Below are positions 7,708 to 15,554 of a stretch of DNA of 64,000 nucleotides, in pieces. The DNA is from Kitasatospora sp. NBC_01287 (GTDB lineage: Bacteria; Actinomycetota; Actinomycetes; Streptomycetales; Streptomycetaceae). The translations under genes and the position numbers were made by a program. The stretch covers positions 4,812,501 to 4,876,500 of the forward strand of contig NZ_JAPEPB010000001.1 of assembly GCF_026340565.1 (NCBI RefSeq). Direction: 5' to 3'. Within the stretch, counting starts at the first letter, position 1. Each line of letters opens with the position of its first letter. Under the pieces are notes generated by a model. That model made no database searches and was not told the DNA's origin. It saw only the letters and a list, made by a program, of their open reading frames with translations.

Positions 7708-9207
7708 TCAGCCGGTCAGCTCCGCCATCCACGCCTCGACCGCGTCCGCCGTGCGCGGCAGCGCGGCGGAGAGGTTCTCGTTGCCCTCGGCGGTCACCAG
7801 GATGTCGTCCTCGATCCGCACCCCGATGCCGCGGTACTCCTCGGGGACCGTCAGGTCGTCCTGCTGGAAGTAGAGACCGGGCTCCACGGTCAGGCACATG
7901 CCCGGCTCCAGCACGGCGTCCACGTACTGCTCGCGGCGGGCGTGGGCGCAGTCGTGCACGTCCAGGCCGAGCATGTGGCCGGTGCCGTGCAGGGTCCAGC
8001 GGCGCTGCAGGCCCAGCTCCAGCACCTTCTCCACGTCGTAGACCGAGGCGTCCAGCAGGCCCCAGGCGAGCAGGTGCCCGGCCAGCACGCGCTGGGCGGC
8101 GTCGTGGAAGTCGCGGAACCGGCCGCCGGGCTCGACGGCCGCGATGCCGGCCTCCTGGGCCTCGTACACGGCGTCGTAGATCTTGCGCTGCAGCGGGGAG
8201 AAGGTGCCGCTGATCGGCAGCGTCCGGGTGATGTCGGCGGTGTAGAGGCTGGCGGTCTCCACTCCGGCGTCCAGCAGCAGCAGCTCGCCGGGGCGGACCT
8301 CGCCGTCGTTGCGGACCCAGTGCAGGGTGGTGGCGTGCGGGCCGGCGGCGGCGATCGAGCCGTAGCCGACGTCGTTGCCCTCGACCCGGGCGCGGCGCCA
8401 GAAGGTGCCCTCGATCCAGCGCTCGGAGGTGGCCCGGGCCTGCGCCAGCTCCCGCACCACATCGGTGAAGCCGTTGGCGGTGGCCGCGCAGGCGGCGCGC
8501 AGCTGCCCGACCTCCCACTCGTCCTTGACCAGGCGCAGGCCGCTGAGGAAGACCTTCAGCTCGTCGTCGCCCTCCTCGGTGCTGGTGACCGCGGCCTCCA
8601 GGGCGGCGTCGTAGCCGCGCACGATCCGGGTGGGCACCGCGGTGTCGGCGGCGGCCAGCTCCTCGGCGGCCTTGCGCACGTCCCGGGTGGGCAGGCCGAG
8701 CAACTGCTCGGCCTCGGCCAGGCTGTTGCGGCGGCCGACCCAGAGCTCGCCCTGGCCGTCCAGCCAGAACTCGCCGTTCTCCCGGTCGGAGCGCGGCAGC
8801 AGGTAGACCGCCTGCTCGTGGCCGCCCTCGGCGCGCGGTTCGAGCACCAGCACGGCGTCCTGGGTCTGGTCGCCGGTCAGGTGCGCGTACTCGCTGGCGG
8901 TGCGGAAGGCGTACTCGGTGTCGTTGGCCCGGGTGCGCAGGTTGCCGGCCGGGACCACCAGGCGCTCGCCGGGGAAGGCGGCCGAGAGCGCGGCCCGCCG
9001 GGCGGCGGTGTGCGTGGCCTGCTCGATCGGGGCCAGCCCGCGCAGCTCGGTGTCGGCCCAGCCGGACTTCATGGACGCGGCCAGCTCGTCGGAGACCTCG
9101 CCGTACAGGCCGTTCTTGCGGCTCTTGATCGGCTGCTCGGCCGACTCCTCGTCGGTGCCGGCCCCCTCGGGGTTCTCCGCCGTTGCCGGGGTGCGGTCCT
9201 CGGTCAC
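7708..9207 (-). CDS. pepP: Xaa-Pro aminopeptidase (aminopeptidase P, M24B)
   Basis: A 499-residue cytoplasmic metallopeptidase that removes N-terminal residues preceding proline. The N-terminal AMP_N domain (residues about 50-190) is followed by the pita-bread catalytic domain. Its dinuclear-metal ligands are visible: D in LLLDAGVE, D in YTADITRTLP, H in HGTGHMLGLDVHD, E in TVEPGLYF and E in GIGVRIEDD. The start is set at GTG 9207, eight bases downstream of AAGGAGG. The longer frame from 9231 would place that ribosome site inside the coding sequence. The first 30 residues are acidic and disordered. The gene is monocistronic, ending at a strong hairpin. Confidence 0.93.
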   Translation of the reverse strand: MTEDRTPATAENPEGAGTDEESAEQPIKSRKNGLYGEVSDELAASMKSGWADTELRGLAPIEQATHTAARRAALSAAFPGERLVVPAGNLRTRANDTEYAFRTASEYAHLTGDQTQDAVLVLEPRAEGGHEQAVYLLPRSDRENGEFWLDGQGELWVGRRNSLAEAEQLLGLPTRDVRKAAEELAAADTAVPTRIVRGYDAALEAAVTSTEEGDDELKVFLSGLRLVKDEWEVGQLRAACAATANGFTDVVRELAQARATSERWIEGTFWRRARVEGNDVGYGSIAAAGPHATTLHWVRNDGEVRPGELLLLDAGVETASLYTADITRTLPISGTFSPLQRKIYDAVYEAQEAGIAAVEPGGRFRDFHDAAQRVLAGHLLAWGLLDASVYDVEKVLELGLQRRWTLHGTGHMLGLDVHDCAHARREQYVDAVLEPGMCLTVEPGLYFQQDDLTVPEEYRGIGVRIEDDILVTAEGNENLSAALPRTADAVEAWMAELTG

Positions 9208-9347
9208 GTTCGTCGCCTCCTTGCGAGTCACGCCGCCCCGGGCGCGTCGGGTCGCGACACGTGACGGGCGGCTTCGGCTCCCATGGTACGGATGACCTGC
9301 CGATCAACCGTTCGGGAGGGGCGGGGCCCGTCCCGGCGCCGGTGGGG

Positions 9348-10946
9348 CTACTCGAAGCGCGCCGCGAGCAGCACCAGATCGTCGGTCAGCCCGGTGACGT
9401 CGGGCACGCAGACCTCCAGCAGGTGCGCGCAGAGCCGGTCCGGGTCGTGGCGCACCTCGCGCGGGGCATCGGCGGCGGCCTTGCGCAGCCGGGCCTGGCC
9501 GGCGTGCAGGGTGGGGCCGCAGTGGCGGGCCAGGCCCTCGGTGTAGAGCACCAGCAGGTCGCCGCGCTCGACACCCAGCTCCACGCCCGGAGCCTCCCAG
9601 CAGCTGAGCATGCCCAGCGGGGCGGAGAGCGAGGTCTCGACGAAGTTGGCGCCGTACCGGGTGACCAGCAGCGGGGGGCAGTGGCCCGCGCCGGCCAGGG
9701 TGATCCGGCGCTCCTCGGGGTCCAGGCAGGCGTAGACGGCGGTGGCGGTGCGGGCCGGCTCGCAGGACTTGAGCAGCAGCTCCAGGTCGCCGAGCACGGC
9801 CACCGGGTCTTCGCCCTCCAGCACCGCGTAGGCGCGCAGCGCGGCCCGCAACCGGCCCATCGCGCTGGCCGCGGCGGTGGCGGAGGCGGGCCCGGCGCCC
9901 GGGCCGTCGCCGGAGACCGAGCCGACGGTCAGCCCGATCGAGCCGTCCGGCAGCGCGATCGCGTCGTACCAGTCGCTGCCCGCCGAGTTGTCCAGGCCGG
10001 CCGGCACCCAGCGGGCCGCCAGCCGCAGCCCGGGCAGGTAGGGCAGGTGGTCGGGCAGCAGGCCGCGGCGCAGCGCCTCGGTGGCCCGCAGACCCCGCTC
10101 GGCGGCCAGCCGGCCGGCCAGCAGGGGAGCCGCGAAGGCCAGGTAGTCGCGCGCCAACTCCTGCTGCAGCTCGGTGGGTTGACCGGGGTTCGGGTAGAAC
10201 CAGACGGCGGCGGCCAGCGGGCCGTCCTCCTTGGTGGCCAGCGGCAGCGCGAAGCAGGCGCCCAGGCCGAGGCCGGCGGCCACCTCGCGGAACCGCGGGG
10301 CCACCTCGGCGACGGCGGCCAGATCGCGGTGGAGCAGCTGGCGCGGGCGCCCGGTGCCGCGCAGCAGCCCGGCGAACGGTCCGTGGTCGACCGGCACCGT
10401 CTCCAAGGCGCCGATCGCGGCGTGGTCCAGGGCCAGGCCCACCATCGGGCCGTGACCCGTGTGGTCCTGCCAGCAGCCCCCGGCCGGACCCCGCAGGGCG
10501 GCGGTCGCCGGCTCGCCGGCCCCGGTGGTGGCCGCGCGGCCCTCGCCGCTCTCCCGGGCGATGGGGACGAGCAACGCGCGTCCGGCGCCGAGCAGTTCGC
10601 CGCCGGAGCTGAGCAGGGTGGTCAGCGTGGCGGCCAGGCCGCGGGCCCGGGCCAGCCGCTCGGTGTGCCGGTGCAGCCGGTCCAGCGCCGCGAGGCGCTC
10701 CAGCGGGGGCAACTGGTCCAGCACGCCGGCTGGTTCGGCTGGTTCGGCCGGTTCGGCCGGTTCGACCGGCGGCTCGGCGCCCCGCCCCGGTGGCACCGCG
10801 GGTGGGGCGGTGGGCTGTGGGAGGTCCAGCAGGGTGGCCAGGCGTCCGGCCACCGGGGGCGGACCCTCCCCGCAGCCGGGGCTCTCGGCCGGTTCGGGCG
10901 AAGCACCGCTCGTGCCGGCCGCGCCGGACGGACGCTTGTCACTCAT
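9348..10946 (-). CDS. SpoIIE/PP2C-type phosphatase domain protein with altered metal ligands
   Basis: A 532-residue protein: a Pro/Glu-rich N-terminus (about 1-90, with PAEPAEPAEP repeats), a GAF-like sensor region (about 130-300), and a C-terminal SpoIIE/RsbU-type domain (about 310-532). The first Asp of the phosphatase motif is kept (AGSDWYDAIAL). However, the usual GDVxGHG is GSVSGDG, so a metal-binding Asp is Ser, and the usual TDG is TEG (LVLYTEGLAR); the last DD is kept (LTDDLVLLAA). Active family members dephosphorylate anti-anti-sigma factors. Here catalysis may be weakened or lost. The start is at ATG 10946 with GGGAG seven bases upstream, not the longer frame from 10997. Confidence 0.85.
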   Translation of the reverse strand: MSDKRPSGAAGTSGASPEPAESPGCGEGPPPVAGRLATLLDLPQPTAPPAVPPGRGAEPPVEPAEPAEPAEPAGVLDQLPPLERLAALDRLHRHTERLARARGLAATLTTLLSSGGELLGAGRALLVPIARESGEGRAATTGAGEPATAALRGPAGGCWQDHTGHGPMVGLALDHAAIGALETVPVDHGPFAGLLRGTGRPRQLLHRDLAAVAEVAPRFREVAAGLGLGACFALPLATKEDGPLAAAVWFYPNPGQPTELQQELARDYLAFAAPLLAGRLAAERGLRATEALRRGLLPDHLPYLPGLRLAARWVPAGLDNSAGSDWYDAIALPDGSIGLTVGSVSGDGPGAGPASATAAASAMGRLRAALRAYAVLEGEDPVAVLGDLELLLKSCEPARTATAVYACLDPEERRITLAGAGHCPPLLVTRYGANFVETSLSAPLGMLSCWEAPGVELGVERGDLLVLYTEGLARHCGPTLHAGQARLRKAAADAPREVRHDPDRLCAHLLEVCVPDVTGLTDDLVLLAARFE

Positions 10947-11450
10947 GCCGCGACTCCCAGCGCTGTGGCCGTACCGTACAAAGGGTTGCCAAACCACTCC
11001 AATGCCCCACTTCTACACAGGACGGTCGGCGCGTGTCCAGGATCGGGACCCCGCCGGATGGCTGGTTCTGCGTCGTGCGTGGAGGGCGCCGGGAGCGGGC
11101 AGAAGCTGTCCAGAGGTTGCCGGACCCTGCCCGGAGCGTAGGGATCCCCCCGCCCGGCAACCGTGCTGACCAGACGTCACTCACTCGTACGGTGGAACCA
11201 GAGGCCGCAGAAGGGCGTCCATCTGGTCGCATGAGGGATTCTCGTTCCAGGGACGCGCCCGAGGCCTGCCCGGGTCGGCGTCCCGTCGCGCATGACGCCG
11301 AGCACATCCCGCGGCTCCCCGGCCGCACCAGCAGTTGAACCAGTCGGTAACTGCCCAGCCAGTCGGTTGTGAGCCGGTCCGCCGGCCGCCCCTTCGGTCT
11401 TGATCCATTCGGTCTTGATCCATCCGGTCGCGGAGAGGAAGCGAGTGCCC
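10947..11450. other. Divergent intergenic region with direct repeats and a hairpin
   Basis: About 500 bases with no convincing gene. It contains a hairpin with arms GGTTGCCGG (11115-11123) and CCGGCAACC (11154-11162) and an inner CCCT/AGGG pairing. It also holds a perfect 15-base tandem repeat TTCGGTCTTGATCCA (11393-11407, 11408-11422) just before the primase-like gene, and two copies of CCAGTCGGT around 11339-11366. The repeats look like protein-binding sites controlling the downstream gene. Confidence 0.5.
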
Positions 11451-12200
11451 ATGCGTGAATCGCGGGAGTCCAGCAGGCACCGCAAGGCCCGGCAAGCGCT
11501 GCTCCAGGCGGCGCTGACCTGTGCGCAGCACTGGAACTGGCCGGTGGTGCCCGGCGCGGTGCTGGTCGAGCGGGTCGGTGGTCCGGGCGAGTCGGCCGCC
11601 GGCCCGCAGGTGGTCTGCTCCTGCGACGACCCGCGCTGCCCGGTGCCCGCCGCGCACCCGCACGACCAGTCGCTGCTGGCGGCCACCACCGATCCCCGGA
11701 TGGTGCGCTGGTGGTGGGAGCGGCACAGCCCGCAGGCGCCGGTGATCGTGGCGACCGGACGGGCGGTGGCGGCGGTCAGCGTGCCGGCCGCGGTGGGCGG
11801 GGCGCTGCTGGGCTACCTGGACGCGCTGCGGCTGACCCCGGGCCCGGTGCTGGCCGGCCCGACCCGCTGGGCGCTGCTCGTCGCGCCCTACTCCTACCAG
11901 GAGTTGGCCGAGTCGCTGGTGGATCAGGAGCGGACCCTCGGCCCCGGCGGCGGGCCGGGAGTGGTGCCCAGTTCGGTGCGCTACCACGGGCCCGGCGGCT
12001 TCCTGGTGCTGCCGCCCTCGCGGGTCGGCGACGGGGGCGCCCCCGGCCGCAGGCCGGGGGAGGGCGCGGGGGTTCGCTGGGTGCGCCGGCCGGTGCCGGG
12101 GCCGGCCGGCGGGGTGTGGCTGCCGCCGGTGGCGAGTCTGCTGGAGGCGCTGGTGGCGGCGGGTTCGGCGGCGCCGGACGGCAGCCGGCTGGCCCACTGA
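11451..12200 (+). CDS. Bifunctional DNA primase/polymerase-like protein
   Basis: A 249-residue protein resembling the actinobacterial proteins annotated with the N-terminal primase/polymerase (prim-pol) domain. These begin with an Ala/Leu helix and 'WPVVPGA', carry a Cys-containing loop (CSCDDPRCPVPAAHPHD) and a Trp-rich segment (MVRWWWERHSPQAPVIVATG), and end with LPPVASLLEAL. Catalytic acidic residues of true prim-pol enzymes are not obvious: the expected D.D pair after the IVATG strand is AAVSVPAAV. It may therefore be a regulatory relative. The start is ATG 11451; a GTG at 11445 is better spaced from AGAGGAA and cannot be excluded. The 15-base tandem repeat directly upstream may be its operator. 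Confidence 0.55.
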   Translation: MRESRESSRHRKARQALLQAALTCAQHWNWPVVPGAVLVERVGGPGESAAGPQVVCSCDDPRCPVPAAHPHDQSLLAATTDPRMVRWWWERHSPQAPVIVATGRAVAAVSVPAAVGGALLGYLDALRLTPGPVLAGPTRWALLVAPYSYQELAESLVDQERTLGPGGGPGVVPSSVRYHGPGGFLVLPPSRVGDGGAPGRRPGEGAGVRWVRRPVPGPAGGVWLPPVASLLEALVAAGSAAPDGSRLAH

Positions 12201-12273
12201 GGGCCGACGCTGATGGTCCCGCGCCGATGGTCCTCAGGGGGCTTGCCGAGGGTCGGCTGACGACTTCCGGAAG

Positions 12274-12330
12274 GGCTGCCGTGATGTGCTGAAAGGCCGT
12301 CGGGATTGTCACGACGCCTTCTCGGCAGCC
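12274..12330 (+). ncRNA. Nested stem-loop element in convergent intergenic region
   Basis: The outer arms GGCTGCCG (12274-12281) and CGGCAGCC (12323-12330) enclose a second stem, AAGGC-C-GTCG against CGAC-GCCTT (about 12293-12320), with a nine-base loop. The two nested helices are followed 12 bases later by a separate terminator hairpin. It could be a small structured RNA or simply part of a compound terminator between convergent genes. Transcription is not shown by the sequence. Confidence 0.35.
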
Positions 12331-12342
12331 CACATGGAAGAT

Positions 12343-12378
12343 CCGGCCGCTGGCGACGGGGGATGCACCAGCGGCCGG
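12343..12378 (+). terminator. Terminator hairpin with T run after the primase-like gene
   Basis: Perfect 11-base arms CCGGCCGCTGG (12343-12353) and CCAGCGGCCGG (12368-12378) are separated by 14 bases and followed by ACTGTTTT, so termination is oriented on the plus strand. It may also stop the convergent minus-strand transcript. Confidence 0.75.
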
Positions 12379-12520
12379 ACTGTTTTGAACAGTAACAAGG
12401 ATTCGCGCCGTCGCCAATTTCCCTGCGCGGCTCGGCCCCGGGTTTTCCGGGTTTCCGGGGTCGGATGTGACCGGACTCACGCTCACATGATCAGATTTGA
12501 TCACAGTGCGCCATGTTCGG

Positions 12521-13504
12521 TCAGTTCAGGGTGACCTGACGGCTCACCAGGTTGGCCCGGGCCCGGCGCTCCTCGCCCGTCAGGGGCGCGGCGGCGGCCA
12601 GTGCGCCGGTCAGCCGCTCGGCGAAGGCCGCGGCCGGCTTCTCGCAGTCGGCCGCCGACATCGCCACCGGCAGGTCCCAGACCGGCACGGTCAGGCCGTG
12701 CGCGCGGAACGAGCCGACCAGCCGGGTGCCCTCGCCGACCGAGGCCTCGCCGAGGGCGGCGAGCCGGGCCAGCGCGTCCAGCAGCTGCTCCTCCGGCACG
12801 GTCATCACCCAGCGCAGGTGGTTCTTGTCCGGGGTGCCGCACCAGTAGGCGCTGTCCACCGAGGAGAGCTTCTCGGTCGGGATCGCCGAGGCGTTGGCCC
12901 GCTCCAGCGAGGCCGCGACCTCGCCGGAGGCGGCCTCGGCGTCCTCCAGCCAGAACTCGAAGCCGGTGTGCACCGCGGGGACGAACGGCGCGGCCGGGTC
13001 GAGCAGGTCCTGCAGCCGGGGGCCGTCGGCGGCGGCCCGGCGGGTCGGCACCGGGTTGCCCGGCTCGGTGACCAGGGCCTCGGCCAGCGCGTCCGCCAGG
13101 TCGCGGCTCAGGTCGCCGGAGGAGGACTGGGTCTGCAGGCCGAGCAGGATCGAGCCGTCCGGGCGGCGCAGGGCCGGCCAGGCCAGCGGCAGCACGGTGG
13201 CCAGGGTGACCGAGGGCACCTCGCCCGACGCCCCGTCGGCCACGCCGGCGGCCAGCGTCAGCGGCACCGTCGCGGCGGGCACCAGCTCGCGCAGCGCCAC
13301 CCAGTCGGCCTCACCCGCCAGTCCCTCGAACGGGCGGTGCACCAGCTCCTGGACCGCGTGCGCGGCCTGCCGGCCGTGGCAGGCCTTGTACCGGCGGCCC
13401 GAGCCGCAGGGGCAGTCCTCGCGGGCGCCGACGACGGGGACGGCGCCGTCCGGCGCGGCGGCGCGGCTCGGCTGGGACGACTTCTTGGCGGCCTTCTTGG
13501 CCAT
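12521..13504 (-). CDS. DUF5926 family protein with SEC-C zinc motif
   Basis: A 327-residue cytoplasmic protein of a family restricted to actinobacteria. The N-terminus is a Lys/Ala tail (MAKKAAKKSSQ). At residues about 35-55 it carries a SEC-C type zinc motif, CPCGSGRRYKACHG, the same C-x-C-x8-C-H pattern found at the SecA C-terminus. The remainder is an alpha/beta domain without known activity. The start is ATG 13504, preceded by GGGAGAG; the frame extends upstream without a better start. It is immediately downstream, on the same strand, of an HATPase anti-sigma-like gene, a neighbourhood I believe is common in Streptomyces. Function unknown. Confidence 0.8.
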   Translation of the reverse strand: MAKKAAKKSSQPSRAAAPDGAVPVVGAREDCPCGSGRRYKACHGRQAAHAVQELVHRPFEGLAGEADWVALRELVPAATVPLTLAAGVADGASGEVPSVTLATVLPLAWPALRRPDGSILLGLQTQSSSGDLSRDLADALAEALVTEPGNPVPTRRAAADGPRLQDLLDPAAPFVPAVHTGFEFWLEDAEAASGEVAASLERANASAIPTEKLSSVDSAYWCGTPDKNHLRWVMTVPEEQLLDALARLAALGEASVGEGTRLVGSFRAHGLTVPVWDLPVAMSAADCEKPAAAFAERLTGALAAAAPLTGEERRARANLVSRQVTLN

Positions 13505-13584
13505 GGTGCGGCTCTCCCGGGGATGGTGGGCACTGTCTCCGGGCAGCCTACTGAGAATCGGCGCGCTCCCTTTCCGGCCGCCGC

Positions 13585-14277
13585 TCAGGCCGAGCGGCGG
13601 GCCGGCCTGGCCGGCCAGGCCGGCAGCACCGCCCAGACGGTCACCTCGCCCGGCGCGTCCCGCACCCCCCAGTCGACGGCCAGTTGGCCCACGATGCTCA
13701 GGCCGCGCCCGCCCTTCGCGGTGAGCGAGGGGCTGGCCGGCAGCGGCCGGGTGCTCGCGCCGCCGTCGGTGACCTCCAGGCTCAGCAGGCCGTCGGTGTG
13801 CATCTGCCAGCGCACCAGCACCCCGCCGGGCTGCTCGGGACACGGTGTCCCGGCCGCCTCGTGCGCCGCCGCCGGGTGGCGGTGCACCCCGGCGCCGACC
13901 AGCAGCTCGTCGAGCGTGGCGGCCTCCTCCACCTCGGCGGACCCCGCCGAGGCGACGGCCGCCGCCTCGGCGGTAGGCCTGCCGGGCCGGGATTCCGCCC
14001 GCTCCTGGGGCTTCGCCAAATCAGTGGGATGCAGTGGGAATTCGTCGGGCGCCCCCCCGGCGAGATCCAGCAATGGAGCCAGCGGCCGCGCATAGCGGCA
14101 GGAATTGCTGAGCAGTTCGGAAAGGATCAGAACCGCGTCATCGATGACGGTATCGGGCACCTCGCGATCGCCCAGATCACGCCGCAGCCGGCGCCGGGCG
14201 GCCCCGACACTGGCCGGGCCGTGCGGCACCGCCATGGTTGATGAAGTCGGCACTTCACGCGCCACCATCAACGCCAC
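13585..14277 (-). CDS. HATPase_c_2 anti-sigma-factor-like ATP-binding protein
   Basis: A 230-residue protein related to RsbW/SpoIIAB serine kinases. The N-box is ILSELLSNSCRYARPL, with the conserved E and N present. The G1 and G2 boxes are VTDGGASTRPL and GGRGLSIVGQLAVDWG. About 70 residues of Ala/Glu/Arg-rich sequence (about 90-160) are inserted between N-box and G1, longer than in the classical kinases. Family members bind and inhibit sigma factors or phosphorylate anti-sigma antagonists. The partner here is unknown, although two group 3 sigma factors are encoded 41 kb away. The start GTG 14277 lies seven bases after AAGGAGG, which decides it over the longer frame. Confidence 0.85.
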   Translation of the reverse strand: MALMVAREVPTSSTMAVPHGPASVGAARRRLRRDLGDREVPDTVIDDAVLILSELLSNSCRYARPLAPLLDLAGGAPDEFPLHPTDLAKPQERAESRPGRPTAEAAAVASAGSAEVEEAATLDELLVGAGVHRHPAAAHEAAGTPCPEQPGGVLVRWQMHTDGLLSLEVTDGGASTRPLPASPSLTAKGGRGLSIVGQLAVDWGVRDAPGEVTVWAVLPAWPARPARRSA

Positions 14278-14610
14278 CCCCGGACCTCCTTCAGCGTTTG
14301 CCGAGGGATGGATGCCCCGGGGGAATGCGCCGGAAACGGGTTGACTCGCTCGTGGTCCGTCAATTGTGAAGTCGCCGAGGTTGGCGCAACACGCTGTGCG
14401 CAAAAGGTGATTAGCTGCTTACGCTGCGTCAATCGAGGGGGCGGATTCCGTCCGCGTCGGCCAGTGCGCCACCCGGTTTCGCGCCCGCGTACGCCAAATC
14501 GGCGCAGTGGGCGCGGGCGCGGACGGCGGCCGCACGAGGTGATGCGGTGGCCGTGCGGTGGACGGTCCGGGTGTGGCGGGTGTGGCGGGTGTGTCCGATG
14601 GGACGGTCGA
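14278..14610. other. Intergenic region with a terminator-like hairpin
   Basis: About 330 bases upstream of the ATPase gene and downstream of the phosphodiesterase gene, both minus strand. GCGCCCGCG (14481-14489) and CGCGGGCGC (14512-14520) form a stem with an inner CGCC/GGCG pairing and probably end the phosphodiesterase transcript. A short GGGTGTGGC direct repeat occurs around 14567-14590. The promoter of the ATPase gene should lie at 14300-14450, a locally AT-richer part, but I cannot assign boxes. Confidence 0.45.
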
Positions 14611-15489
14611 TCAGCGGCCCAGCTGGTCCAGCACGTCCCGGGGGCGGTTGGTGATGATCGCCTCGACACCGAGCTCCAGGCAGAGCGCGACGTCCTCGGG
14701 GCGGTCCACCGTCCAGACGTGCACCCGGTGCCCGGCGGCCCGCAACCGGGTCACCAACTCCGGCTTGCGGCGGACCAGTTCGATGCCCGGTCCGGCGATC
14801 ACCGCGCCGGCCGGCAGCCCGGCGCCGGGCCACAGGCGCAGCAGCGAGGGGTGCTCGAAGAGGAAGACCCGGGGAAACTCCGGTGCCGAGTCCCGCAGCC
14901 GGCCGAGCGCCAGCCCGGAGAAGCTCATCAGCCTGGCGTGCGGCCGCGCCGGGTCGCCCTCGCCGGCCGGCGCGCCCTGGATCCCGAAGCGGCGCAGCAT
15001 CCGCACCAGCTCGGCCTCCACCGCGCCCCGGTAGCGCACCGGGTGCTTGGTCTCGATCGCCAGGTCCACCCGGCGTCCGCAGTCGGCGACCAGCTCCAGC
15101 AGCGACTCCAGCCTCAGCACCGAGTGCCGCTCCGGATCCGCCGCGCCGCCGTCACCGGTGGGGCGGCCGGGGCCCGCTGGTGCTTCGTCGGCGACCGGCT
15201 TCCAGGAGCCGAAGTCGTGCGCCGCCAGTTCCGCCAGGGTGAGCGTGGAGACCACCTTGCGCCCGCCGTCCGAGACCCGGGCGATGGTCCGGTCGTGCAC
15301 GCAGACGAGCTGCCGGTCCCTGGTCAGCCGGACGTCGCACTCGACCGCGTCGGCCCCCTCGGTCAGCGCCCGCCGGTAGGCCGCCAGGGTGTGCTCGGGC
15401 AGCGCGGCCGAGGAGCCGCGGTGGGCGACCACCTGGACCCCCGGTGCGGTGCGGGCGGGGTCGGCGGCGGAGAGGTCGGGAGTCGTCAC
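14611..15489 (-). CDS. Glycerophosphodiester phosphodiesterase (GDPD family)
   Basis: A 292-residue TIM-barrel enzyme that hydrolyses glycerophosphodiesters to glycerol-3-phosphate and an alcohol. The signature residues are present: AHRGSSAALPEHTLAAYRRA (H-R-G...E.T), then GADAVECDVRLTRDRQLVCVHD with the E-x-D metal ligands and the second catalytic His. Further on are LAIETKH and the C-terminal VHVWTVDRPEDVALCLELGV with EAIITNRP. There is no signal peptide, so the enzyme is cytoplasmic. The GTG start at 15489 has no ribosome site but follows a TTAGGGT box by seven bases, suggesting a leaderless transcript. The cytX-like gene ends 65 bases upstream on the same strand. Confidence 0.92.
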   Translation of the reverse strand: MTTPDLSAADPARTAPGVQVVAHRGSSAALPEHTLAAYRRALTEGADAVECDVRLTRDRQLVCVHDRTIARVSDGGRKVVSTLTLAELAAHDFGSWKPVADEAPAGPGRPTGDGGAADPERHSVLRLESLLELVADCGRRVDLAIETKHPVRYRGAVEAELVRMLRRFGIQGAPAGEGDPARPHARLMSFSGLALGRLRDSAPEFPRVFLFEHPSLLRLWPGAGLPAGAVIAGPGIELVRRKPELVTRLRAAGHRVHVWTVDRPEDVALCLELGVEAIITNRPRDVLDQLGR

Positions 15490-15554
15490 GGCACCACCCT
15501 AAGCGGCCCGGGTGACCCGGACGCGACGAGCACCCCAACGCCGGGTTCCGCAGG

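Noticed and set aside
7378-9264. Long plus-strand frame opposite aminopeptidase P
   Set aside because: The minus-strand frame carries all five metal-ligand motifs and a proper ribosome site. The plus frame is an antisense shadow.
10939-11328. A 129-codon minus-strand frame upstream of the SpoIIE-type gene
   Set aside because: Ser/Arg/Gly-rich without domain pattern, and it overlaps the promoter region and the start of the phosphatase gene.
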